From NCBI GenBank assembly GCA_964035575.1, contig OZ037921.1:392501-456500 (forward strand): a DNA stretch of 64,000 bases. The letters are read 5' to 3'. Positions 33,471-43,700 of this stretch are shown here, in pieces (position 1 is the stretch's first letter; each line of letters opens with the position of its first letter). The position numbers were made by a program, and so were the translations under genes. The stretch is from Rhynchopus sp. YZ270_cl-10. Its lineage: Eukaryota > Euglenozoa > Diplonemea > Diplonemida > Diplonemidae. The notes beneath the pieces are model-generated. The model ran no database searches, was not told the origin of the DNA, and was given only the letters and a program-made list of their open reading frames with translations.

Positions 33471-34394
33471 TTAGATCTGGATGTTACGGAGCGCGCGGGT
33501 GATGTGCTTGGTGAGCTTTCCGAGGGACTGGACCTTGCCCCTCACTGGGGAGGAGGACTTCATGAAGGGGTGCTTGAGGACGGCCTCGGCGGTGGGGCGC
33601 TTGGCGGCGATGGGGTTGAGGAGAGCCTTGATGAGGTCGACGGCTGCTGCGTCGAGGAAGGCCGGGAAGTCGGGGAGGGGCACATCGGCGTACGATCTCC
33701 AGGACTTAACCTGCTCTCTGCTGTATGGGAGACGCCCGGTCAGCATTGCGTACAGCACGACACCACATGCCCACATGTCAGATGCAAGGAAGTCAAGACC
33801 AACCTCCTGCGCCTTCTTGCGCTCAATGAAGGCCTCGGGTGCCAGGTACTCAGCAGTGCCGGCTCCGATGGTGATGTTCTTGTCGTTGCTGGCGCGGGCG
33901 AATCCGAAGTCGCCGAGCTTGCTGATGCCGTCGGAGCCGATCATGACGTTCTCGGGCTTGATGTCGCGGTGGACGATACCGCGGGAGTGGAGGTGGCGGA
34001 CACCCTTGACCAGCTCCGAGAAGCGTGCGCGGGCCTTGGTGTTGTCGAATTTGTCGCCGTTCATGATCTCCTCGAGGAGCGTGCTCTCGCAGAGCTCCAT
34101 GACGATGTAGGTGTTGTTCTGTGTCTGCATCTCCCCCTTCAGCTCCATAACGTGCTCGCTGCCCTGCGATTTGTGGAGGGTACGGAGCTCGTTGTCGAGG
34201 TCGTCAAGCATCTTCTTCTGCTTGTAGTGCGAGTGGCAGCAGATCTTCACTGCAACCCTCTCGCTTGTCTGCGAGTCCACTGCAAGGTGCACAGTGCTGA
34301 ACGACCCGCTTCCGAGCTTGCTTCCGATAAGGTACTTCCCTACCTTCTTCACGGTCTGGGGCTTGGCGGTCGCGGCGTTGGCCTGAAGGCACAT
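33471..34394 (-). CDS. Ser/Thr protein kinase, CAMK-like
   Basis: A 307-residue single-domain kinase transferring phosphate from ATP to Ser/Thr of unknown targets. All core motifs are present: glycine loop GSKLGSGSFSTV (about 24-35), VAVK lysine 50, helix-C Glu about 69, catalytic loop HRDIKPEN (142-149), DFG (162-164), APE (185-187) and DMWACGVVLYAMLTG (206-220). The catalytic Asp, Asn and Lys are intact, so it should be active. A short tail after the domain (PVRGKVQSLGKL...) has no further domain. The start at 34394 directly precedes the kinase fold; the frame stays open upstream, but that stretch is low complexity. The overall look is CAMK/Chk-like, subfamily uncertain. It is the last gene of the minus-strand series; an H1 and an F2 element lie upstream. 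Confidence 0.9.
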   Translation of the reverse strand: MCLQANAATAKPQTVKKVGKYLIGSKLGSGSFSTVHLAVDSQTSERVAVKICCHSHYKQKKMLDDLDNELRTLHKSQGSEHVMELKGEMQTQNNTYIVMELCESTLLEEIMNGDKFDNTKARARFSELVKGVRHLHSRGIVHRDIKPENVMIGSDGISKLGDFGFARASNDKNITIGAGTAEYLAPEAFIERKKAQEVGLDFLASDMWACGVVLYAMLTGRLPYSREQVKSWRSYADVPLPDFPAFLDAAAVDLIKALLNPIAAKRPTAEAVLKHPFMKSSSPVRGKVQSLGKLTKHITRALRNIQI

Positions 34395-34596
34395 TGTGTG
34401 TTGGGTAGGTTTGGTGGGAGTGGCGAAAGTGCCGGGGAAAAAAGAGGAAAAGTAGTAGTTTGGTTGTTTTAGTTTAGTCGCGGATGAGTGTGGTAGACTA
34501 AAGAGATAAAAGGTTTTTTTTGTGGTGTTGTGTTGTGTTGTTGGGGTTGTGTGTTTGTCTGTTATTTGGGGTGTTATTAGGGTTAGAAAAAGAAAA

Positions 34597-34641
34597 AGTT
34601 TATAAGATAGCCATAAGCCTCTCATGCTTAGTCATCTTGAT
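34597..34641 (+). repeat. H1 hairpin element
   Basis: AGTTTATAAGATAGCCATAAGC and GCTTAGTCATCTTG around loop CTCTCAT, about 200 bases upstream of the kinase start codon. Confidence 0.7.
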
Positions 34642-34646
34642 TATAA

Positions 34647-34800
34647 TTGAAAACTTGGTTGTATTAGTGTAGCCACCCGTATATTATCGTGTATACGATA
34701 ATATACGAGTCGTATGCGATAATCTTTGCCTCAGATCCCGAATACGATAATTACGATCATACGACTCGTGTGCACACTATGCCTAGAGTGTGCTCCACTT
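34647..34800 (+). repeat. F2 hairpin element interrupted by insertion
   Basis: The left half TTGAAAACTTGGTTGTATT to GCCACCC ends at 34678, and the right half CTAGAGTGTGCTCCACT resumes at 34783. Removing the 104-base insertion restores the consensus exactly. Confidence 0.75.
34679..34782. mobile_element. 104-bp palindromic insertion in an F2 element
   Basis: Contains the perfect palindrome arms GTATATTATCGT and ACGATAATATAC, plus GAGTCGTATG inverted as CATACGACTC. It sits at the apex of an F2 hairpin and has no coding capacity. It is presumably a very short non-autonomous DNA element. Confidence 0.6.
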
Positions 34801-35392
34801 TTTTATATTTGATATCGCACAGGCTGCGTGGTTTCCACAAATCTGTTGTCAGGGATGATGACATTTCCCCAGCCGGAGTTTGCAATTTTTGGCTCGTACG
34901 ATGTAGTTCGAGCATGAGCATGGTGTAGCGCGGGTACGTGAAAACTGGAGAGAGCTGCTGTGGAATGGTGCGTACGGTGGTAGAAATTCGAGATGCTAAA
35001 AATGAAATTAAAAAAAAAGGTCATTTTGTTGTTGTCGACGAGGGGAGGGGGAGGGAGGGGAGGGTATTTTTTTTTCTTCTGTGCGTATGTCAATGTTTTG
35101 GATTGACCACCAAAAAAAGGTGACCTCTTTTTTAGTTTTCGAGAGAAAAAAAGAAGACCCTTACCACGCACACAACCCTTATTTTTCTTCATCTATTTAT
35201 CAGGGGAAAACACTATACTGGATTTTTTTTTTCCCCCCTCCCGAATCTCATTCACGTTTCTTTTTCTTTTGTATTTTCCCCTGCTCCTTCTGTATTTTAA
35301 CCATGTCAAAACAAAAAAAACTTAACTGTAGAACGTTGCTTAGTGCATATGGGGAAGACCCAATTTGGGGGGAATGGAAAAGGAAAAGGAAA

Positions 35393-35434
35393 AGTTTATA
35401 AGATGAACCGAAGCCTCTCGTGCTTAGGCACCTT
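35393..35434 (+). repeat. H1 hairpin element
   Basis: AGTTTATAAGATGAACCGAAGC and GCTTAGGCACCTTG around loop CTCTCGT. Confidence 0.7.
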
Positions 35435-35660
35435 GCCAAAAGTATTATAACGTACATTCGATGAATTGAAAGTACAGAAAAAAAGAAGAAGAAAAAGTTG
35501 GCAATCACGTCTGATATAAGATTATACCGTTCGTGCTGTCACATTTACGACAATTCAAGCAAAGTTGATAAACGCGCAGACATCTCAAGGACGCAGGTAC
35601 AAATTCTAATTACGAACAAACCGAGCGCCAATATGAGAACCAACCATTTTTTTTGTTTTT

Positions 35661-35709
35661 TGAAAACTTGGTTGTATTAGTGTAGCCACCCTAGAGTGTG
35701 CTCCACTAT
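35661..35709 (+). repeat. F2 hairpin element
   Basis: TGAAAACTTGGTTGTATTAG, TGTAGCCACCCTAGAGTG, TGCTCCACTATAC, then a T run. A consensus copy. Confidence 0.7.
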
Positions 35710-36087
35710 ACTTTTTTTTTGATTATTTTCCTCCCGCAAACTTTTTCAAAATCCCCACTAACGCACCTAAAATAGCTAAAACATCTACAGATAAATGAAC
35801 AAACTTTACGTTTATTTACCACCCCAAATCATAAATATAAAAACGTTATTTTTCTTTTTTTTAAATCGTACACATCCCAACCCACCCCCCATTTTACTTT
35901 TACTATTATTTTCCAGTATTTTCATATATTTTCACGGTTCGGAAAAAGTACTGTAGTTTTTATCAAAAAAAATAAAATAAAATGTTACAAAATCATTTAT
36001 AAAAAGGTGTTGGGCTATGAGGGAGGCCAGAAAAGGTTGTTTTCTGGAATCAGGACCGCCACACATTTTTTTTTGTTGTTGTTGTTG

Positions 36088-36126
36088 TATCGACAATCAC
36101 CTACCTAGGTAGGATCTGTACACAAT
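36088..36126 (+). repeat. F6 hairpin element
   Basis: GTATCGACAATCACCTACC, TAGGTAGGATCTGTACAC. CTACC pairs with GGTAG. It lies 75-113 bases beyond the stop codon of the membrane-protein gene, in its likely 3' flank. Confidence 0.5.
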
Positions 36127-36200
36127 GTAGCCCGAAGGCTTTGTACTTAATCGGTATCGACCTTTTTTCTTCTTCTTCTCCCAAAAAAAAAATCTTAATT

Positions 36201-37376
36201 TCACCATGCACCATCCTCCGCCGTGGTGTCCTCTGCAAGGGGGGTCTCATCTACAGCCTTGTCCTCTTGCTTATCGTTTTGGGGTCTACGCTTTCCCGTT
36301 CCCCCCTTTCCGTTGTTTTTTTCCGTTTTTGCCCCTTTCGCGCCCTTCTTTGCGTTGTTTCCTTTGCCGCCCTTTTCGTTTCCGTTTTTGCCGCCCTTTT
36401 TGGCACGGCGGCGTGCGTGGTAGTCTTCAAGCCATTCGTCGACGGTGCGTTCGTCTGGGAGAAGCGCTTGGAGTTCTTCACGGAGCTGAGAGTTTTCCTC
36501 GTTTAGTGTACTGATCTGTTCGTCGTAGTCGTCCACTTCTTCGGTAAGACGCTGGAGGGAGTCTTCCACCTCACGGTGGCGCTTGAGGACGGATTCTGCC
36601 TGCTTCTGGGAGTGTTTCACTTTGCGTTCTTCAACACGACACACATTTCGGGCCGCTTCAGCATCACGCTCGATATTTGCAGATTGGTCAGCAATCTGCC
36701 GCAGCTCTTCATCCACAACACGCGCCTCTTCCCGTACCCGACGCTGCACCTCGCTGTGCAGTGTGCTCACGCCACCCGATTCCTCTTTGATCCGTGCCAC
36801 ATCCGCCTTGGCTGCTCGCGTCTTCTGTTCCACAGTGTCCTTCTCCTTCAGAAGACGTGTCTTAGCCTCATCGTGCTTCCGCAAAACCCTTTCCAAATCT
36901 GCCACAACAGTATCACGCTCAGAGGTGATTTTAACAAGCTTCTTTTCCCATTCGGCGAGGTCTTTGTCAAGGTCCTGTGGAAAGAAAAGTAAGCTGGGTG
37001 GTAGTGTAGAGGGGCATACCTTCTTAACCTTCGCGTTGTCGAAGGTGACCTTCCCGTTTGCGCCCTTTTTGCTTTTTGTGTCGTCCTGTTTTTTGCTCTT
37101 TTTGCTTGGCTCTGTGGCGGCAGTGGTGGTGGTGGTAGTGGTGGTGGTGGCAGCCTTCTTCTTAGGTGTACGTGGCTGGGCTGCTGCTTTTGCATTTCTC
37201 TGACGTTGTATCCACACAGCGCCTGCGGCGGCGGCAATAGCCCATACCACCGACACAAGGAAGAAGACGTCTGCCTGCCTGTCTGCAGAGTGCCCCACAC
37301 TCAGCACTGCAAGCACCAGCGCTACCACAAAGCCTATATCACCCGCCCCCGTCTGGCTCAAATTCTCCAGATCCAT
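36201..37376 (-). CDS. Two-TM coiled-coil membrane protein, function unknown
   Basis: Two exons, 36201-36974 and 37020-37376, separated by a 45-nt intron (36975-37019; donor GTATGCCCC, acceptor TTTCCACAG) that keeps frame and would otherwise read through. The product is 376 residues. Two hydrophobic segments at about 14-29 and 36-56 suggest a membrane hairpin or signal anchor. A Lys/Thr-rich linker (about 60-115) follows, then a heptad-rich coiled coil (about 120-300) and a Lys/Gly/Asn-rich basic stretch ending in an acidic tail. The layout resembles membrane-anchored tethers of the kinectin type, but that is only an analogy. The start at 37376 is the first ATG directly before the hydrophobic part; the upstream frame crosses the duplication boundary at 37474 and is probably non-coding. 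Confidence 0.75.
   Translation of the reverse strand: MDLENLSQTGAGDIGFVVALVLAVLSVGHSADRQADVFFLVSVVWAIAAAAGAVWIQRQRNAKAAAQPRTPKKKAATTTTTTTTTAATEPSKKSKKQDDTKSKKGANGKVTFDNAKVKKVCPSTLPPSLLFFPQDLDKDLAEWEKKLVKITSERDTVVADLERVLRKHDEAKTRLLKEKDTVEQKTRAAKADVARIKEESGGVSTLHSEVQRRVREEARVVDEELRQIADQSANIERDAEAARNVCRVEERKVKHSQKQAESVLKRHREVEDSLQRLTEEVDDYDEQISTLNEENSQLREELQALLPDERTVDEWLEDYHARRRAKKGGKNGNEKGGKGNNAKKGAKGAKTEKNNGKGGTGKRRPQNDKQEDKAVDETPLAEDTTAEDGAW
36975..37019 (-). other. 45-nt spliceosomal intron
   Basis: GTATGCCCC donor, pyrimidine tract, CCACAG acceptor. Its length is a multiple of three with no stop, so naive translation would include it as CPSTLPPSLLFFPQ-like sequence inside a coiled coil. 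Confidence 0.75.
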
Positions 37377-37770
37377 TTTCCCTATACCAAGGCGAGGCCA
37401 GCCCTGCCCTGTGTGTTCTTTGCCCTCCTTTTGTTGATGAGCGAGGGGGGGAGGGAGAGGGAGAGGGGTGGCTGTCACAAGAGTGCATCTGCGTTGCGAA
37501 GGTGCAAAATAAAACAAAACAAAAGGGGGGTTTTGTATCTCTTCACCATGGGGGCAGGGGACTCCCAAATAAGGTGTACTTTTTTTGTGTCATTTCCTTA
37601 TCTAAACTGCGTGCGACCTCTTCGGCCCACGTGCCTTTCTTTGTGGCTTTTTGGTGACTTTTTTTGTCGGTTTGTTTGACATTTTTGTTTTTGTTTTTCG
37701 TTTTTGTTTTTTGTATGACAACAAACAACAGCAAATTCGTAGAAGCGTGGTGGAGACACAGACCTCACGA

Positions 37771-39339
<1,569 letters not shown>

Positions 39340-39685
39340 TCACGACAACGCGTGGGCTGCCTTTTGCGACACACGAGACATTGAGAAAGGGCACGACAAG
39401 TCGTGCTGCCAATCCGCCCTCGGGGGGCAGAAACAACAGCACTGTTGTTTTGAAATGAGAAACAACGAAAGGGAAGCAAAATGAGTGTTTGTGGAGGTGG
39501 GGGGTGGCGTGCTGATTGCAACATGACAGTCTGCCCCTCTTGACACATTGCTATGTGCTTTTCGGAGACAACCTGTTGCTGTTGCAATCACAGCACCACA
39601 CACCGGTGGTGGACAAATGGCAATACACCCCACCGCAACCCATGCTGAAGAACGTGTCACAGACACATTCGAAGGCTAGGCAAGG

Positions 39686-39709
39686 GGGCAAGACGTTGAC
39701 GTCTTGCCC
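39686..39709. repeat. Perfect hairpin, 10-bp stem
   Basis: GGGCAAGACG pairs with CGTCTTGCCC around TTGA. Repeated in duplication copy 2 at 61257-61280. Confidence 0.8.
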
Positions 39710-39829
39710 ACCTCGTCATTGCAACAAGCAAAAGGGAAGCAGGAAAAGGTGCCATCACAAAGAGGGGGCTCTTCACGTATCGAATCAAATGACACTGAGC
39801 ATGAAAAACAAAAACAAAGAGTGGTTGAA

Positions 39830-39866
39830 AGTGCAAACGCCTCACCGTTCATCGGACGCAGGCACT
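39830..39866 (+). repeat. F4 hairpin element
   Basis: AGTGCAAACGCCTCACCG, TTCATCGGACGCAGGCACT. The outer stem AGTGC/GCACT is intact. The duplicate lies at 61401-61437. Confidence 0.7.
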
Positions 39867-39884
39867 AAACAAAAAAACGCTGTG

Positions 39885-39923
39885 CAGATGATCCTAAGCC
39901 TTGCGGATAGAGAGTCACCTTGT
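39885..39923 (+). repeat. H1 hairpin element, degenerate 3' arm
   Basis: GCAGATGATCCTAAGCC, TTGCGGATAGAGAGTCACCTTGTG. Confidence 0.5.
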
Positions 39924-39938
39924 GAAAAGAAGTTAAAT

Positions 39939-39969
39939 AGTGCAAAACGCTCCTTCCGATGCAAGCACC
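39939..39969 (+). repeat. F4-type element
   Basis: TAGTGCAAAACGCTCCTTCC, GATGCAAGCACC. AGTGC pairs with GCACC apart from the last base. Confidence 0.45.
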
Positions 39970-40084
39970 AGTGCCCCGCAGGGTGTCAGCGGGTCGAACT
40001 TTAAAAAGAAAAAACTAAGAGAGAAATATGCGCCACACCCGCATATCGTGTGTGTATGTTGAAAAGAGAGGGAAATAACTCGAA

Positions 40085-40122
40085 CAGATGAGTGGGCCTC
40101 ACAGGCACAGCAAACACATCTT
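40085..40122 (+). repeat. F5 hairpin element
   Basis: CAGATGAGTGGGCCTCACAGG, CACAGCAAACACATCTTA. The outer stem AGATG/CATCT is perfect and the GCCTC core is present. Confidence 0.6.
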
Positions 40123-40779
40123 AAACAAAAAAGTGTATAAAAACGGCATTCGTCCCTTTCTTTTCTTTTACTTTTCCTATAGAGTTCGTTGGTTGAGTTG
40201 TCTTTGTCAGCTAAGCAGAGACACACACATCATACAGCAACTGAGTAAAGAGAGCAAAAAACCCCCGCAGATAGGACAGTGACGCCCTTGCGTTTTCTTG
40301 GGGAGGTGTGTGTAGTGCTGCACAGCAGTCTAACCTGCTCCGCTGCGGCAAAGGCCTTCACCCTGCACCACAGCACAGCACAGCCACATATTCATTGTGC
40401 TTTCCTTTATTATGCTTCATATGACGTGCAATGAAGAACCCAACCACACAAACCTCGGTCCGCAAAAGAGTGAAAGAGAAAGAAAAACAATTTGGCACGC
40501 TCGCAGCTAAGGACAAGTGACAGAGTAAAACCTCACAAAAAAAAAAGCAACAACCCAAAGAGCAGTACTGAAAGCGCACCTCGGACTGCATGTATTGTTT
40601 GCATTTATGCAGCTCTAAGGGTTGTGTTGTTAGGCTTTGTTTCTTTTATTTCATTTTTTCGTTTTGATAAAAAGGAAATACGAATCAGTGCATGCTAGCA
40701 TTGGTTCGCCTTCCTGGATGTCTTAAGAAGTATGTTGTACAATACAATACAAACATCTGCACATCAACCTCACCATCCT

Positions 40780-43700
40780 CTACAGCACAGTGATCTTCAC
40801 TCCAAACTGGTTCTTCACAAGGCGACGCACCTCGGCACCAACAACAGACACAAACTCTGAGTACTTGAGCTTCGCAGAGAAGCCAAAGCTGAGGCGGTTC
40901 CCAAGCACAGTCATGTCGAGGGCAAAGGAGACTGCCGTGTCGCTGTTCGTGAGGGTGTTGGAGAAGGCAAGGGTGTGCACCTGGAAGGCCTTCAGGAGCG
41001 ACCCACCTGCAACGTCGACCATCTCCGCAAAGGCACCCACAACAGCCGAGGCAGCCTGCATCACACCCTGTGCCGCAGAGAGGCTCGCCTTCGCAGCAGT
41101 CACAGTCCCCTTGGCCGCAGTGATGGCGCCGGAGACAGTCTTCTTCACTGCCGTCAGCGTCTTCTGTGCAGCGTAGAGCGACGCCTTGACCACCCCGTAC
41201 GAGACCCAGCACGAGGCAACGCCACCGCACTTCCACGGCTTCTTCCTGCACTTCTTCTCCTTCGACTTGCACACCGACCTCTTCTTCGACACCTGGTGGC
41301 TCCACGAGTTCACCTTGTTCTGTGCAGCCCGCACCTTGCTTGTCGCCGATGCCTCTGCCGAGTTGAGCTTCGTCTGTGCGCTCTGCAGCGAGCGGCGCTG
41401 CGCAGCAACCTTGTCCGATGCAGACGCCAGGCTGCTGTCCGCCTCGTCGGCCAACTCGTACAGGAACGCAGTCGCGTCTGCGCGCAGCTTTGTGATCCCC
41501 TCCGTGCTCACCGACCCCGAGATCGTGTTCGAGAACCCCGCCTTCCCGGGCGTCCCAATCGTCTCCATCGAGACTCCCACAGTCAGCCCCACCCCGAGCG
41601 AGTACACGAAGCTCCCGTTCACCTTGCTGTCCGACAGGTCCAGGTACAGCGACACCGTCTGCCCGAGGATCGACGCCGTCCCGTCCACCTGCAGGTACTG
41701 CTCCGTCGGTGTCAGCGCCATCGCAAAGGAGGGGCCCGTGGACCCGTCCACGCTGCTGATGGTGATCGGCCCCCAGTCCAGCTTCTCCGCCACAAACGCC
41801 GCAGACATCCCCGTCGCCGTCACGTGGAACTCGGCCAGCACAATCTTCACTGCAGTCCACAGGGTGAAGTTGTGCACCGCAATGTGCGTCCCCGCAGGGA
41901 TCGTCGCGCTTGCCGCCGCAATGGTGATGACAACGTCGTTCACAGGGTCCGGGTTGAAGGAGGCGGCAAAGTGGTCGACAGACACGTCCGCAATGACGCC
42001 GCCGACAGAGCCCAGGCAGCTGCTGCACCCAGCAATGTCGGTGATGATGCGCTTGAAGTCGAGGTTCGCAACCTCCATCGACACAGCCGTCTTTGTGAAG
42101 TCCTCGAGGTCCGCCCCGACAACCACGTACCCGGACGTGCCCGCAACCTCAAGGCCCCCCATGAAGGAGAACTGCGTCGGCAGCAGCGCCACCGACACCG
42201 TCATGCTCACAGCCAGGGGGAAGAGCACAGACACACCCTTCAGCCCGAACGGGTTCTTCCAGGGCTCGTCCGAGTCCACAGACAGCGCAATCGTGAGCGA
42301 CCCTGTTGCCGCCAGGCCAATGAACCCGCCTGCCGTGAAGGTCTGCGCGTTGTCCCCGCTCCCGACAGTCAGGTCCAGCACCACGTTGAACCCCACCTCC
42401 GGCGGGCCCGTCCCAATCACAAACGCAAGCGCCACCTCCTGCAGCACCACCTTCTTCGACCCGAGCTCAATGCCCCCTGCAAGACGCACGTACACGTTCA
42501 TCTCCGTCGGCGACACAATGTTTGCAATCACCGTCAGCCCGGCCGCGTCCCCCTCCCCGGACTCCGCAGACGCAATCTGGTCCGTAAGCGACGCAGGTGT
42601 GATGCTCTTCACCCCCTGCATCAGCCCGCTGTTCGCCCCAAGGAACGCCGCAAGCGAAAGCCCGGCCTTCAGCTCGTTCCCCTGGATCGTCATCGCCACG
42701 CTCGCCACAGAGAACCGCACCCACGTCGGCGCCAGCTCCGACAGCACGTTCCCCACAACCGACGGTGCCCCGGACTGCTTCGCCAGCTCCTCTGAGCCTG
42801 CGGTGAAGGCCATCCCGTACTGCCACGAGCCGCCTGTCCCTGTCCCTGTCGTCCCCGCCTTCTGCACAGCCACCACAAGGTCAAACTCCATCCCAAACAG
42901 CGACCCTGCAGCCGCAAGCGACAGCGACCCCCCAAACGACACCTCGAGCGACACCGTGTGCAGGTCCATCCCCTTCAGCCCCGAGAACAGCGACGGCGAC
43001 CCCGTCCCCAGCGACGCCCCAAACGGCGACCCAGACCCACCCTGCCACGCCCCCGCAAACCCGTCCGGCGTCGCAGACCCTGCAGCCGACAGCGTCCCGC
43101 GCAGCGTCACCTCCGCCGCCACCACCGGCACCGGGAAGCTCAGCGCCACGTCAAACTGGCCCCCGAGGAAGGTCCCCGTCACAGACACAGCCTTCGTCGC
43201 GTCCGCAGCAGACACCACCTTCACTGTCACGGCGTCCACAGTCACCGTCTTCCCGTGGAACGGGATGCGCAGGTTCCCAAGCGACCCCGACACCGTCCAC
43301 TCGTCCGCAGACGCGCCGTCAGCACAGTTCTTCGAGAAGTCCACAGCCAGCTCCATCGAGGGGATCCCGTGCGGCAGCCCCGTCACCGCCACCATCCCGG
43401 TCCCGGTGCAGTCCGACCCCACCGTCGCCGTCACAGCCACGTTGTCGTCCGCGTACGCCATCGTCGCCGACACAGACGACGCACTCGTGCTGCTGCTGAA
43501 GCTGATGGTTGCCGACACCCCGACAGACGTGTCCGCTGTGATGTTCCCCGTCCACGACCGCGACGACAGCGTCTCCTCCCCGGCACCTGCCGACACAAGC
43601 GCAACCGTCACCCCTGTGAAGGACGTCCCCGCCGGCCCGTTCCAGGACGCAGCAAGCGCCCCGGACACCTCCATCGCTCCCGTGCAGCGGTGGTACGCCA

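Larger units (their letters stand above)
34395..36200. other. Spacer between kinase and membrane-protein genes
   Basis: Contains two H1 hairpins, two F2 hairpins (one interrupted by a 104-bp palindromic insertion) and an F6 element. The stretch near 34810-34990 has balanced composition and a minus-strand frame (for example SYEPKIANSGWGNVIIPDN before a stop at 34803) preceded by a possible acceptor. It may be a lost 3' exon, but I see no partner exon. Confidence 0.5.

Noticed and set aside
36201-37568. Extended N-terminus (MGVPCPHGEE...) for the membrane-protein gene
   Set aside because: The same start is found on the other side of the duplication, in front of a different gene (59139), so it is shared flank sequence, not coding.
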